Assembly (NCBI GenBank): GCA_017526985.1
Contig: JAFXQR010000020.1
Coordinates: forward strand, 1-32,202
DNA from: Lachnospiraceae bacterium
GTDB lineage: Bacteria; Bacillota; Clostridia; Lachnospirales; Lachnospiraceae
Direction: 5' to 3'
DNA length: 32,202 bases
The notes under the pieces are model-generated. The model saw only the letters and a program-made list of their open reading frames with translations, was not told the DNA's origin and searched no databases. The translations under genes were made by a program, and so were the position numbers. The stretch's first letter is position 1. The number at the start of each line of letters is the position of its first letter. Below are positions 15,181 through 23,823 of the stretch, piece by piece.

Positions 15181-16977
15181 ATGACACAATCACGTACACA
15201 CAATTGTGGGGAGCTGCGTGCCTCTGATGTGGGAGCAACGGTCACCCTTTGCGGCTGGATGGAGAACATGCGGGAGGTGGGCGGCAATCTCGCATTTGTG
15301 ATCCTGCGCGACTACTATGGCACGACACAGCTGGTAGTGGAAGACGAAGAGATGGTGAAGCGTTTCAAAGAGATCACCAAGGAATCCACGATCCGTGTGG
15401 AAGGAAGCGTGCGCGAACGCAGCAATAAAAATCCCAAGATCCCGACCGGTGATATCGAAGTGATCCCGACATCAGTGACCGTGCTGGGACGTAACCGCAA
15501 TAATGAGCTGCCTTTTGAGATCAATCGCAGCAAGGAAGCGGATGAAAATCTGCGCCTGAAATACCGTTACCTGGATCTGCGCAATCCGGAAGTAAAAAGC
15601 AAGATCGTTTTGCGCTGCAATGTGGTAGCGGAACTGCGTAAATTGATGACTGAGGAAAACTTCCTGGAGATCACCACACCGATCCTGACGGCTTCTTCTC
15701 CGGAAGGCGCCAGAGACTATCTGGTACCGGCCAGAAAGCATCCGGGCAAGTTTTACGCTCTGCCGCAGGCGCCGCAGCAGTTCAAGCAGCTGCTGATGAC
15801 CTCCGGCTTTGACCGTTACTTCCAGATCGCGCCCTGCTTCCGTGATGAGGATGCCAGAGGTGACCGTACTCCGGGTGAGTTTTACCAGATGGATATGGAA
15901 ATGGCGTTTGCCGATCAGGAAGATGTGCTGGCGGTTCTGGAGAAAGTGCTGGTACCGGTATTTGAGAAATACGGTATCTACAAGCGCATCACCCCGGCAC
16001 CGTTCAAACGCATCCCGTATCTGGAAGCCATGGAAAAATACGGAACGGATAAGCCGGATCTGCGTATTGATCTGGAACTGACCGATGCTACCGAATTGTT
16101 GGCCGGCTGCGGATTCGGACCGTTTGAAGAAAGCGCGGATACAAAGATCAAAGCAGTGGTGGTTTCTGATTTCAAGGCTACCCGTAAGCAGATCGACCAG
16201 TTGGTGGCAGATGTGGAAGTGCAGACGGCACGCAAGACTTTCTGGTTCCGTGTAGATGAGAATAATGAGATCGTGGGTGGTATTTCCAAGTTTGTAGCAC
16301 CCATCAAAGACAAAGTGATCGCAGGGCTGGGATTAAAGGCAGGCGACTTTGTCGGACTGGCAGCAGGGCCTCTTGGGGTAGCACAGAAGACTGCCGGCGT
16401 AATGCGGACCAAACTGGGCGTGCTTTGCCCGGAGCATATGGACAAGGAACAGTATCAGTTCTGCTGGATCGTGGATTTCCCGATGTACGAGATCGGCGAG
16501 GAATCCGGCGAGCTGGAATTCTGCCACAATCCGTTCTCTATGCCGAACGGCGGTCTGGAGATCCTGGAAAAGGCAGCAAAGGGCGAGGTGGATCCGTTGT
16601 CCATCACAGCATTCCAGTACGATCTGGTCATCAACGGCTATGAGTCGGCTTCCGGTGCTGTACATAATCACGATCCGGAGATCATGGTCAAGGCCTTTGA
16701 AATGGTTCGTTTGGGCGAGGATGCCGTGAAAGCCAAGTTCCCGGCAATGTATAACGCCTTTACTTATGGCGCTCCGCCTCACGCAGGCGCGGCACCGGGC
16801 GTAGACCGTATGATCATGCTGCTGACCGGTGAGGAGTCGATCCGTGAGGTCATCACTTTCCCGATGAACAAGAACGCGGCCGATCTGATGATGGATGCAC
16901 CTTCTGCGGTAAGCGATAAGCAGTTGGAAGAGCTGCATCTTCAGTGCGTACTTCCCCAGAAGGATGCGGAAGAATAA
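15181..16977 (+). CDS. aspS: Aspartyl-tRNA synthetase
   Basis: The protein has 598 residues, full length for bacterial AspRS, and charges tRNA-Asp. The N-terminal OB fold binds the anticodon (VTLCGWMENMREVGGNLAFVILRD, about 18-105). Class II motif 2 is FRDEDARGDRTPGEFYQMDMEM split here from PCFRDED, and motif 3 is GAPPHAGAAPGVDRMIMLL. The bacterial insertion domain lies between them. It has a ribosome site, GAGAGGAAG, a dedicated promoter and a strong terminator, so it is monocistronic. Whether it is discriminating or also charges tRNA-Asn cannot be settled from this window. Confidence 0.97.
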   Translation: MTQSRTHNCGELRASDVGATVTLCGWMENMREVGGNLAFVILRDYYGTTQLVVEDEEMVKRFKEITKESTIRVEGSVRERSNKNPKIPTGDIEVIPTSVTVLGRNRNNELPFEINRSKEADENLRLKYRYLDLRNPEVKSKIVLRCNVVAELRKLMTEENFLEITTPILTASSPEGARDYLVPARKHPGKFYALPQAPQQFKQLLMTSGFDRYFQIAPCFRDEDARGDRTPGEFYQMDMEMAFADQEDVLAVLEKVLVPVFEKYGIYKRITPAPFKRIPYLEAMEKYGTDKPDLRIDLELTDATELLAGCGFGPFEESADTKIKAVVVSDFKATRKQIDQLVADVEVQTARKTFWFRVDENNEIVGGISKFVAPIKDKVIAGLGLKAGDFVGLAAGPLGVAQKTAGVMRTKLGVLCPEHMDKEQYQFCWIVDFPMYEIGEESGELEFCHNPFSMPNGGLEILEKAAKGEVDPLSITAFQYDLVINGYESASGAVHNHDPEIMVKAFEMVRLGEDAVKAKFPAMYNAFTYGAPPHAGAAPGVDRMIMLLTGEESIREVITFPMNKNAADLMMDAPSAVSDKQLEELHLQCVLPQKDAEE

Positions 16978-17013
16978 AGCATAAACGATCACAAAGACAA
17001 AAAAGAGAGCAAA

Positions 17014-17051
17014 AGTCCGGCAGAAGAGCACGATATCTGCCGGACTTTTTT
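17014..17051 (+). terminator. aspS terminator
   Basis: An 11-bp perfect stem AGTCCGGCAGA (17014-17024) with TCTGCCGGACT (17036-17046) and an 11-nt loop is followed by six T. It lies 36 nt after the aspS stop. Confidence 0.95.
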
Positions 17052-17055
17052 GAAG

Positions 17056-17083
17056 TTGCAACATCCCATCTATATGGTATAAT
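17056..17083 (+). promoter_or_regulatory. Promoter of the rhomboid gene
   Basis: TTGCAA (17056-17061), a 16-bp spacer and TATAAT (17078-17083), with TGG giving an extended -10. It leaves a leader of about 115 nt before ATG 17205. It starts 5 nt past the aspS terminator. Confidence 0.75.
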
Positions 17084-17204
17084 AGTATTATGGTCGTACT
17101 ATAGCCAAAAGAAGTGACCTTTGATCATGTGGCACAGGCGCTTTCTTCGGAAGAGGAATAAGCATTTCGCATAAATATTTTACAATCACTTGAGGGGGTG
17201 GATC

Positions 17205-17825
17205 ATGTCAACAGAAACAAAACCGAAGAAAGAGAAGAAACACATCAAGGTAACATTTAATGCGCCTTGTATATTGGTCTTTGCGATCATCAGTTTGATA
17301 GCGCTGATCCTGTCACTGATCACAGGCGGCAAGACCAATGAGATTTTGTTTATGACCTACCGGTCGCGTTTCACCAATCCGCTGACCTATCTTCGTTTGT
17401 TTACTCATGTGCTCGGTCACAGCGGCTGGGAGCATTTCATCGGCAATATGTCCTTCATCCTGCTGTTGGGTCCTATGCTGGAAGAAAAATACGGAACCAA
17501 GAAGATTGCCTGGATCATGGCACTGACGGCGCTGGTGACCGGCATCATCCACTGTGTATTCTTTGCTGATATTGCTTTGTGTGGCGCCAGTGGTGTGGTA
17601 TTTGCCTTTATCCTGCTGACATCTTTTACCAGTTTTAAGGACGGGGAGCTGCCGGTAACGGTGATCCTGGTAGCACTGATCTATATTGGCAAGCAGGTGT
17701 ACGAGGGCATTGCCGTACAAGACAACATTTCCAATCTGGCACATATCATCGGCGGTATGGTTGGAGCCATCGTCGGTTATCACTGGAACAGGAAAAAACC
17801 GGAAACGACGGATTCGTATCTGTAA
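17205..17825 (+). CDS. Rhomboid-family intramembrane serine protease
   Basis: The protein has 206 residues from ATG 17205, 4 nt after GAGGGGGTG; an in-frame TTG at 17190 overlaps that ribosome site and is rejected. The catalytic dyad is Ser129 in LCGASGVVFA and His180 in LAHIIGG. The oxyanion-site sequence HVLGHSGWEHFIGNMSFILL (cut to family features: H..., GNM) is also present. About six transmembrane helices are seen and there is a basic cytoplasmic N-terminus (KPKKEKKHIK). Rhomboids cut transmembrane substrates; the substrate here is unknown. It is followed by the EAL gene 48 nt later. Confidence 0.92.
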   Translation: MSTETKPKKEKKHIKVTFNAPCILVFAIISLIALILSLITGGKTNEILFMTYRSRFTNPLTYLRLFTHVLGHSGWEHFIGNMSFILLLGPMLEEKYGTKKIAWIMALTALVTGIIHCVFFADIALCGASGVVFAFILLTSFTSFKDGELPVTVILVALIYIGKQVYEGIAVQDNISNLAHIIGGMVGAIVGYHWNRKKPETTDSYL

Positions 17826-17872
17826 AGAACCGTTTTCGAAATACAGAGAAATCCAATTCGGAGGAATATGAT

Positions 17873-19564
17873 TTGACAGAAGAAAAGAAGACACAGTTTT
17901 ATGCATTGTTTGAAGAGATGGTTGATATTATGGCAACAGTGGAAAGGCTTGAGCGGCCGAAGTTTATTGATTGTCTCGAACGGATCTGCCAGCTGTTTCA
18001 TATTTCCAAAGGTGTAACGGAATTTTATCAGACACCGCAGCATGAGCGTAATCATGATGGTGAGATCATGATCGATCACGATGACGGGCATGGGGAGGTT
18101 GAAATCCTTCACAGACGCATTGTGACCCCAACCAGCGCGATACTGATCGGAACGCTGTATGCGGCGAAGGATGCACCGGCATTGGATGATGAAGAATTGA
18201 TGCGTCTGGATCTGATGCTGCGTGCGATGATGGCATTTATCACCAGAAATCGCCTGCTGCGGGTAGTGGAGCAGCTGGGATTCTATGATGAGTACGGTTA
18301 TACGAATCTGCGGTATTTTACAAGGTATCTGGGAAATCTGCAGGAAAAGAAAAAATTAACATCTATGACGGTGGGATGCATCAATCTGCGGCACTTTGGA
18401 CTGATCAATCAGGAGATTGGCAGGCCTCTGGGAGACAAGGTCATGCGAGGCTTCTTCGAGATGATGGAGATGGCGGTAGGAGAGAACGGAATGGTATGCC
18501 GTTTGGGCGGAGATAATTTTACCATCGCGTTTGAAAAGAGGCTGGTAGACCAGGTACTGGCGGTAACCGCCGGTACGCCGGTAGCTTATGATGATGCGCA
18601 TGAAAAGCGCGTAACGGTATATGTGTCCGTCGGTTTATACAGTATCCCGGAGGATTTTGTGTTTGACGGGCCGGGGGTGCTGCTGGATCGTATTATGACG
18701 GCACTGAATCTGGCCAGACAGGGAACCAGCGGCCATGTGGTCTTTTATGATGACAGTGTGCGGGCCAGTAAACAAAGTCTGCAGCGCTTGCAGGGTGAAT
18801 TTCCGATGGCAATGAAAAACCGGGAGTTCAAGGTATACTATCAGCCGAAGGTACATGTAGAGACCGGAGAACTGACTGGAGCGGAAGCGCTCTGCCGTTG
18901 GATCAAGGATGGCAAGATCGTACCGCCGGGCAGTTTCATACCGGCACTGGAACAGGGTGTGGAGATCTGCGAACTGGATTATTATATGCTGGACTGTGTC
19001 TGTGAAGACATTGCAAGGTGGCTTAAGGAAGGGCGCAATGTGGTACGCGTCTCTGTCAATTTCTCCAGAAAGCATCTGGTGGAGACAGACATGCTGGAGC
19101 ATATCCTGCAGGTGGTGGATAAGCATCAGGTGCCGCACGAATATATCGAGATCGAGCTGACCGAGACCACCACGGATGTGGAGTTTAAGGATCTGAAACG
19201 TGTGGTTATGGGACTGCGCAGCGAAGGCGTTTATACGGCGGTGGACGATTTCGGTATGGGATACTCTTCGCTCAACCTGATCCGCGAGATCCCCTGGCAT
19301 GTGATCAAGGTTGACCGTAGCCTCCTGCCGGAGACCGAAGCGGACGAAGAAAGCATCACCGGTCTGATGTATAAGCATGTGGTGAATATGATCCGCGAGC
19401 TGGGCATGGAATGCGTGACCGAGGGTGTGGAGACCAAGCGGCAGATGGAACTGCTGCGTAATAACCAGTGTTTTGTGGCACAGGGCTTCTATTTTGACAA
19501 GCCGCTTCCGATGGAAGAGTTTGAAAATCGCCTGAGTCATCAGTTTTATAAGCTGTTTTTATAA
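17873..19564 (+). CDS. EAL-domain c-di-GMP phosphodiesterase with degenerate GGDEF domain
   Basis: The protein has 563 residues with a TTG start at 17873, 8 nt after GGAGG (17860-17864). The nearby ATG (17868) is out of frame and ends at once. The N-terminal 130 residues are a soluble input region, possibly GAF-like. The GGDEF-type domain spans about 140-285 and has GGDNF (212-216) in place of GGDEF, so diguanylate cyclase activity is unlikely and a GTP-binding regulatory role is possible. The EAL domain spans about 310-555: EAL at 338-340, NFSRKHL, ELTET and DDFGMGYSSL (Asp458, Asp459), with the later Lys (IKVDRS) and GVET. The catalytic motifs look intact, so it should hydrolyse c-di-GMP. 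No transmembrane helix, so it is cytoplasmic. Confidence 0.92.
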   Translation: MTEEKKTQFYALFEEMVDIMATVERLERPKFIDCLERICQLFHISKGVTEFYQTPQHERNHDGEIMIDHDDGHGEVEILHRRIVTPTSAILIGTLYAAKDAPALDDEELMRLDLMLRAMMAFITRNRLLRVVEQLGFYDEYGYTNLRYFTRYLGNLQEKKKLTSMTVGCINLRHFGLINQEIGRPLGDKVMRGFFEMMEMAVGENGMVCRLGGDNFTIAFEKRLVDQVLAVTAGTPVAYDDAHEKRVTVYVSVGLYSIPEDFVFDGPGVLLDRIMTALNLARQGTSGHVVFYDDSVRASKQSLQRLQGEFPMAMKNREFKVYYQPKVHVETGELTGAEALCRWIKDGKIVPPGSFIPALEQGVEICELDYYMLDCVCEDIARWLKEGRNVVRVSVNFSRKHLVETDMLEHILQVVDKHQVPHEYIEIELTETTTDVEFKDLKRVVMGLRSEGVYTAVDDFGMGYSSLNLIREIPWHVIKVDRSLLPETEADEESITGLMYKHVVNMIRELGMECVTEGVETKRQMELLRNNQCFVAQGFYFDKPLPMEEFENRLSHQFYKLFL

Positions 19565-19607
19565 GATGTGAATAATTTTATTTTAGAAAGGATATAGAGA
19601 AAACAAA

Positions 19608-20864
19608 ATGGCACTATCAAAGAAACCGGTCAAGGGCATGAAGGATGTACTGCCCAGAGAAATGGAGATCAGAACTTATGTACAGGAACTGATCCGGGAT
19701 ACCTATAAAGGATATGGTTTTACACAGATCGAAACCCCCTGTGTGGAACATATCGAAAATCTGACCAACAAACAGGGTGGCGAGAATGAGAAGCTGATCT
19801 TCAAGATCTTAAAGCGCGGTAACAAACTGGATCTGGGCAGCGCGCAGAGTGAAGCGGATCTGGTGGATGGCGGCCTTCGTTACGATCTGACGGTACCTCT
19901 TTCCAGATACTATTCCGAACATGCCAATGAACTGCCGACACCGTTTAAGGCGTTGCAGATGGGCAATGTTTGGAGAGCCGATCAGCCGCAGCGCGGGCGT
20001 TTCCGTCAGTTTATGCAGTGTGATATCGATATCCTGGGCGAGCCGTCCAATCTGGCCGAGATCGAGCTGATCCTGGCGACCACGACGCTGCTGGGCAAAC
20101 TGAATTTCAAAAATTTCAATATCCGTATCAATGACCGCCGGATGTTAAAGGCCATGGCTTCCTATGCAGGCTTTGCAGAGACGGATTATGACAGCATCTT
20201 TATCATTCTGGATAAGATGGACAAGATCGGCGCGGACGGCGTGGCAAATGAGCTGAAAGAAGCCGGATACGATGCAGCTGCTGTAGAGAAGTATATGGGG
20301 CTGTTTGACGGACTGAAGGACAAGAACGGTGCGGAGGCACTGGCATTTTTGGAAGGTGTGATGGGAGATGCCCTGCCGGAAGCGTGCCGGGACAACTTAA
20401 GCGAGATTTTTTCCGGTGTGAATGCGGCAAAGAGCGCAGATTTTACACTGCTGTTTGATCCGACGCTGGTGCGTGGCATGAGCTATTATACCGGTACCAT
20501 CTTTGAAGTGGAACTGAAAGAGTTCGGTTCTTCCTGCGGTGGCGGCGGCCGATACGATGAGATGATCGGCAAGTTTACCGGACAGAATACGCCGGCCTGC
20601 GGTTTCTCCATCGGTTTTGAGCGTATCATTACCATTCTGCTGGAGCAGGGCTTTACCGTGCCGCAGAAGGGCAGCAAAGTGGCCTTCCTGGTAGAGAAAG
20701 GCATGGACAGAGAGCAGACGGATGCCGTATTTGTGCAGGCTGAGGAACAGCGTCGTGCGGGCAATACCGTGCTGATGGTCCGTATGGCCAAGAATAAAAA
20801 GTTCCAGAAGGAGCAGTTGGCGGCAGACGGCTTTACGGAGATCAAAGAGTTCTTCAAAAAATAA
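19608..20864 (+). CDS. hisS: Histidyl-tRNA synthetase
   Basis: The protein has 418 residues, as expected for HisRS. Motif 1 includes GMKDVLPREM and Tyr-rich residues near the start. Motif 2 is FKALQMGNVWRADQPQRGRFRQFMQCDID. The His-specific loops are LVRGMSYYTGTIFEVEL and GGGGRYDEMIGKF, and motif 3 is CGFSIGFERI. The anticodon-binding domain lies at about 335-418. The ribosome site is AGAAAGGA, 15 nt before ATG 19608 at a long spacing. It is part of a run with the EAL gene and the phosphopantetheinyl transferase. hisS and aspS are adjacent in many Firmicutes; here they are separated by the rhomboid and EAL genes. Confidence 0.97.
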   Translation: MALSKKPVKGMKDVLPREMEIRTYVQELIRDTYKGYGFTQIETPCVEHIENLTNKQGGENEKLIFKILKRGNKLDLGSAQSEADLVDGGLRYDLTVPLSRYYSEHANELPTPFKALQMGNVWRADQPQRGRFRQFMQCDIDILGEPSNLAEIELILATTTLLGKLNFKNFNIRINDRRMLKAMASYAGFAETDYDSIFIILDKMDKIGADGVANELKEAGYDAAAVEKYMGLFDGLKDKNGAEALAFLEGVMGDALPEACRDNLSEIFSGVNAAKSADFTLLFDPTLVRGMSYYTGTIFEVELKEFGSSCGGGGRYDEMIGKFTGQNTPACGFSIGFERIITILLEQGFTVPQKGSKVAFLVEKGMDREQTDAVFVQAEEQRRAGNTVLMVRMAKNKKFQKEQLAADGFTEIKEFFKK

Positions 20865-20904
20865 GATTTTGTTTTACGAGATCTGAAAAACGGGGTGTGG
20901 GGTT

Positions 20905-21546
20905 ATGGCTGAGATTTATGTTTCGGGAATCCGGGTATTGGAAAACGAGGTTAATGTAAAAACGGCGCTGACGCAGGTGGACCCGCTCCGGCGGGCGCAG
21001 GCGGCACAGATCAAAGATCCCAGAAAGCGCGCGCAGTCGCTGGCGGCAGGTCTGCTGGTGCAGCACGCGGCAAGGGAATACCTGGGTGAGAATGCACCGG
21101 CGGGGATCTATGAGATATTGACCACGGAGCAGGGAAAACCGTATTTTAAGGATTTTCCTGATCTGCATTTTTCCTTGTCCCATTCCGGACAGATGGTGCT
21201 GGTGGCGCTTTCCGAACAGCAGGTGGGGGCGGACATCCAGGAGTGGAAAGAGCTCAAGGCGGATATCGCGGGGCGGTTCTTTCATCCGGAAGAAACGGCA
21301 TATTTAAGAAGTCTGCCGGCCAGCAGTTCGGAAAAGGCCTTCTTTGATCTGTGGTGTCTGAAGGAGAGCTATATCAAATATACCGGAAAAGGTTTATCCC
21401 AGCCGCTGGATGAGCTGGATTTCACATCCGTATTACAGGGCGGCGGTTTTGCGGCGTTCGAGTTTACCGAGGACGGCAGCCGTATCCGTGCGGAGCTGAT
21501 CGAGGTGCCCCATGGCTATTCTGCGGCAGTGATCGAATCTATATAA
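20905..21546 (+). CDS. 4'-phosphopantetheinyl transferase, Sfp/AcpS superfamily
   Basis: The protein has 213 residues, the length of the Sfp type. It transfers phosphopantetheine from CoA to a serine of carrier proteins. Family motifs: FSLSHSGQMVLVALS, VGADIQEW (the usual second acidic residue, VGxDxE, is Gln here) and FFDLWCLKESYIKYTGKGL with the metal-binding Glu and Lys. The carrier protein is not encoded nearby; in such organisms it may serve fatty-acid, polyketide or nonribosomal-peptide carriers. It begins 40 nt after hisS and ends 47 nt before the next gene. Confidence 0.85.
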   Translation: MAEIYVSGIRVLENEVNVKTALTQVDPLRRAQAAQIKDPRKRAQSLAAGLLVQHAAREYLGENAPAGIYEILTTEQGKPYFKDFPDLHFSLSHSGQMVLVALSEQQVGADIQEWKELKADIAGRFFHPEETAYLRSLPASSSEKAFFDLWCLKESYIKYTGKGLSQPLDELDFTSVLQGGGFAAFEFTEDGSRIRAELIEVPHGYSAAVIESI

Positions 21547-21593
21547 GGGCATAATACAAAACTGCATACTATAACAGAGAGAAGGATATCTTA

Positions 21594-21911
21594 ATGGCTG
21601 ATATGTCGACCAGGGTAAAAGTGAATAACGAGATCGATCTGTGCGAGATCGTTGCCATCAAGCACAAGAAGGTGGAAGAAATCCGGCATCGTATCTCATC
21701 GGCACTGCAGTATGCCAGGATCTCGTATTTTATCCGCTGGCAGGAACCGGGATTTGTCGGAAAAGTGTTTTTCCGTGAGACGGCCAGACCGGTCTTTTGC
21801 GTCAATTCGGCACAGTTGGAGGAGGCACTGCGGATCTGTGATGAACTACAGCTGACCAATCAGGATGTGCGCATCCTGGGAGAAAAGTCCAAAAACCGGT
21901 ACTCCCTGTAA
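21594..21911 (+). CDS. Small protein of unknown function (105 residues)
   Basis: It starts at ATG 21594 with AGAAGGA about 10 nt upstream. The sequence runs as an acidic/basic helix (EIVAIKHKKVEEIRHRISSALQY), two strands (ARISYFIRWQ, GKVFFRE) and a second helix (SAQLEEALRICDELQL), an alpha/beta arrangement of the ferredoxin-like kind. There are no Cys clusters, membrane helices or recognised motifs. It closes the rhomboid to PPTase run, upstream of the tRNA genes. Small regulatory or RNA-binding proteins of similar shape exist, but I do not assign a family. Confidence 0.6.
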   Translation: MADMSTRVKVNNEIDLCEIVAIKHKKVEEIRHRISSALQYARISYFIRWQEPGFVGKVFFRETARPVFCVNSAQLEEALRICDELQLTNQDVRILGEKSKNRYSL

Positions 21912-21960
21912 CCCGGATCAGGATCCGAACAAAAATCAGATAAAAAAAGTAATTTAACTA

Positions 21961-21989
21961 TTGACAGATACCGATAGATTTGGTATCAT
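21961..21989 (+). promoter_or_regulatory. Promoter of the tRNA-Thr/tRNA-Pro unit
   Basis: Perfect -35 TTGACA (21961-21966), 17 bp and TATCAT (21984-21989), with TG two bases before the -10. It lies 23 nt upstream of tRNA-Thr. Confidence 0.85.
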
Positions 21990-22011
21990 TAACACTCGGT
22001 GATACAAAGTT

Positions 22012-22084
22012 GCTGCCGTGGCTCAGATGGTAGAGCGTCGCATTGGTAATGCGGAGGTCGGCGGTTCGATTCCGCTCGGCAGCT
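22012..22084 (+). tRNA. tRNA-Thr, anticodon GGT
   Basis: 73 nt. Acceptor stem GCTGCCG with CGGCAGC, discriminator T. Anticodon stem TCGCA/TGCGG holds loop TTGGTAA, giving GGT (reads ACC and ACU). T arm GGCGG-TTCGATT-CCGCT. CCA is not encoded. It shares a promoter with tRNA-Pro, 24 nt downstream. Confidence 0.95.
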
Positions 22085-22108
22085 TGATTCCAACAAATAA
22101 TTTCATAT

Positions 22109-22183
22109 CGGGGTGTGGCTCAGTTTGGCTAGAGCGCCGTGTTAGGGACGCGGAGGCCGCTGGTTCGAATCCAGTCACTCCGA
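22109..22183 (+). tRNA. tRNA-Pro, anticodon AGG
   Basis: 75 nt. Acceptor stem CGGGGTG with CACTCCG (one G-U), discriminator A; the starting C and CGGGGTG are typical of tRNA-Pro. Anticodon stem CCGTG/CGCGG holds loop TTAGGGA, giving AGG with A at position 34. In most bacteria tRNA-Pro uses TGG and GGG; A34 needs deamination to inosine. T arm GCTGG-TTCGAAT-CCAGT. CCA is not encoded. Confidence 0.93.
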
Positions 22184-22193
22184 CGCAAGAGTG

Positions 22194-22227
22194 AAAACCT
22201 TTGAACGATGTGTTTGAAGGTTTTTTT
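22194..22227 (+). terminator. Terminator of the tRNA unit
   Basis: A 13-bp stem AAAACCTTTGAAC (22194-22206) with GTTTGAAGGTTTT (22212-22224), two wobble pairs and a 5-nt loop is followed by T to 22227. It begins 10 nt after tRNA-Pro. Confidence 0.9.
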
Positions 22228-22259
22228 GATTAGAATTATACATAATACACAATGATGCA

Positions 22260-22288
22260 TTGCTATTTTGAATAAAATATGGTAATAT
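22260..22288 (+). promoter_or_regulatory. Probable promoter of the first GGDEF gene
   Basis: TTGCTA (22260-22265), 17 bp and TAATAT (22283-22288), with TG before the -10. The region is A/T-rich and a second TATAAT nearby (about 22299-22304) is an alternative. Confidence 0.5.
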
Positions 22289-22331
22289 ATAACAATATTA
22301 TAATATATTTCTCAGTTTAACGAGGAAAGCA

Positions 22332-23744
22332 ATGGGACAAAAAGCAGAAAAATACCGTTTTCAATCGATCGCAAAGCGGCTTCCGCTGATGTTTTCCATC
22401 GGATATCTGGTATTGCTCGCATTTGTGGGAGTGATCACCTATTTTCGTGAAGAACGGCGTATGATCGAGGAATACCGGCGTATGGCGGATGGCGTGACCA
22501 ATTTGATGATCGAAGCGCTGGATCCGGACAAAATGGATTACTATATTGAAGAGAATTTCAGCTCACAGGAATATCTGGATATCCGGAAGTATTACTATTT
22601 CCTGAAAGATAACTATCCGGATATTTTCTATATGTATATCTATCGTTTCTATGAGTCGGATCCGGCGGAGGCAACGATCATCATCGATCTGGATGAGGAA
22701 TACACCGATCCACCGTTGCAGAGTAGTGTAGAAGAAGTAGGGACAGTTTATACTGCGCCTGAACCCTTTGCGTCCCTGCTGGAAGAGTTGTTGCACAGTC
22801 GGGAACCTTTTTTTGAGACGGCTTATACGCGGGAGGATGGTTATCTGCTTTCCTTTGCCAAGCCGGTATTGGATGCGGACGGTAATTATGTTGCCAGTGC
22901 CTGCGTGGACTTTTCTATGACCGATAGGCACAAGCAGAATATCCGCTTTGTAGTGACGCTCTATGTGATCCTGTTGTTTGTAGGTGGTGCGTTGCAGCTG
23001 CTGTTTGTGCTGGATCTGCGTCGGAACATCACCAATCCGTTGTTATCCATTGCCAAAACCGTTGCAGCATTTAAGCATGATACAGAAGAGGAACGGAGCG
23101 AAAATCTTGCTGCACTGGAGAAGCTGGACATACATGCTGACAATGAGATCGGTATTCTGTATGATGCGCTGCATGAAGCGGAAGAGGAAAGCATCTTCTA
23201 TCTCAATTATTTTAAAAAAGCCGAGGATGAGATCCATTTCAAAGATGCGCAGATCAGCAAACTGGGTAATGTGGCATATAGGGATTCCCTGACGAATGTA
23301 GGGAATAAGACGGCATTTGATATGTGCATCAAAGGCCTGGGTAACAAGGATGCCTATGCCATCGTGGTGATGGATGCCAACGATCTGAAAATGATCAATG
23401 ATACCTATGGGCACGAAGCGGGGGATGTCTATCTCAAAGGTTGCTGTCGGGTGTTGTGTGAGGCCTTTTCCCATTCACCGGTGTTTCGGACCGGCGGGGA
23501 TGAGTTTGCGGTCATCTTAAAAGGACGGGATTATAAAAAAAGAGAAGAATTGTTAAATGCGCTGGAAGAGAAGCTGGAGAGGATCTGGATGGAAAAAGAA
23601 AACGATCCGGAGCACCGTTATTCCTGCGCGGTTGGTATGGCGGATTCGTCAAAGGGAGAGGGCCCGGGAACGGTCTTTAAGATGGCGGATGAGATCATGT
23701 ATGCCAATAAAAAAGCTTTTAAGAAAAAGAACGGCAGCTATTGA
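22332..23744 (+). CDS. Membrane-bound diguanylate cyclase with periplasmic-side sensor and HAMP
   Basis: The protein has 470 residues and synthesises c-di-GMP. Order: one transmembrane helix (about 18-38), an extracytoplasmic sensor of about 165 residues (CACHE-like; YIYRFYESDPAEATIIIDLD, DGYLLSFAKPVLDADGNYVASACVDF), a second helix (about 206-228), a HAMP-like linker with RRNITNPLLSIAK, a coiled segment, and a GGDEF domain (about 320-470). The active-site motif GGDEF is intact at 388-392, with YRDSLTNVGNKTAFD and MDANDLKMINDTYGHEAGD as usual. The start has GAGGAAA just upstream. It has its own promoter and terminator upstream, so it is separate from the tRNA unit. Confidence 0.92.
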   Translation: MGQKAEKYRFQSIAKRLPLMFSIGYLVLLAFVGVITYFREERRMIEEYRRMADGVTNLMIEALDPDKMDYYIEENFSSQEYLDIRKYYYFLKDNYPDIFYMYIYRFYESDPAEATIIIDLDEEYTDPPLQSSVEEVGTVYTAPEPFASLLEELLHSREPFFETAYTREDGYLLSFAKPVLDADGNYVASACVDFSMTDRHKQNIRFVVTLYVILLFVGGALQLLFVLDLRRNITNPLLSIAKTVAAFKHDTEEERSENLAALEKLDIHADNEIGILYDALHEAEEESIFYLNYFKKAEDEIHFKDAQISKLGNVAYRDSLTNVGNKTAFDMCIKGLGNKDAYAIVVMDANDLKMINDTYGHEAGDVYLKGCCRVLCEAFSHSPVFRTGGDEFAVILKGRDYKKREELLNALEEKLERIWMEKENDPEHRYSCAVGMADSSKGEGPGTVFKMADEIMYANKKAFKKKNGSY

Positions 23745-23757
23745 TAGTATAAAACTG

Positions 23758-23787
23758 CTGACATACTGGGAACGGACATGGTATAAT
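23758..23787 (+). promoter_or_regulatory. Promoter of the second GGDEF gene
   Basis: CTGACA (23758-23763), an 18-bp spacer and TATAAT (23782-23787), with TG two bases before it. It lies in the gap after the first GGDEF gene. The ribosome site GGGGG is at 23813-23817. Confidence 0.75.
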
Positions 23788-23823
23788 CATGATAGTCAGT
23801 TGTCTCTATAATGGGGGTAAAAT

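Noticed and set aside
17114-17161. Small ORF reading MTFDHVAQALSSEEE between aspS and rhomboid
   Set aside because: It looks protein-like but is only 15 residues from GTG, with a stop 9 nt before that codon and no ribosome site. It may be a relic, but cannot be supported as a gene.
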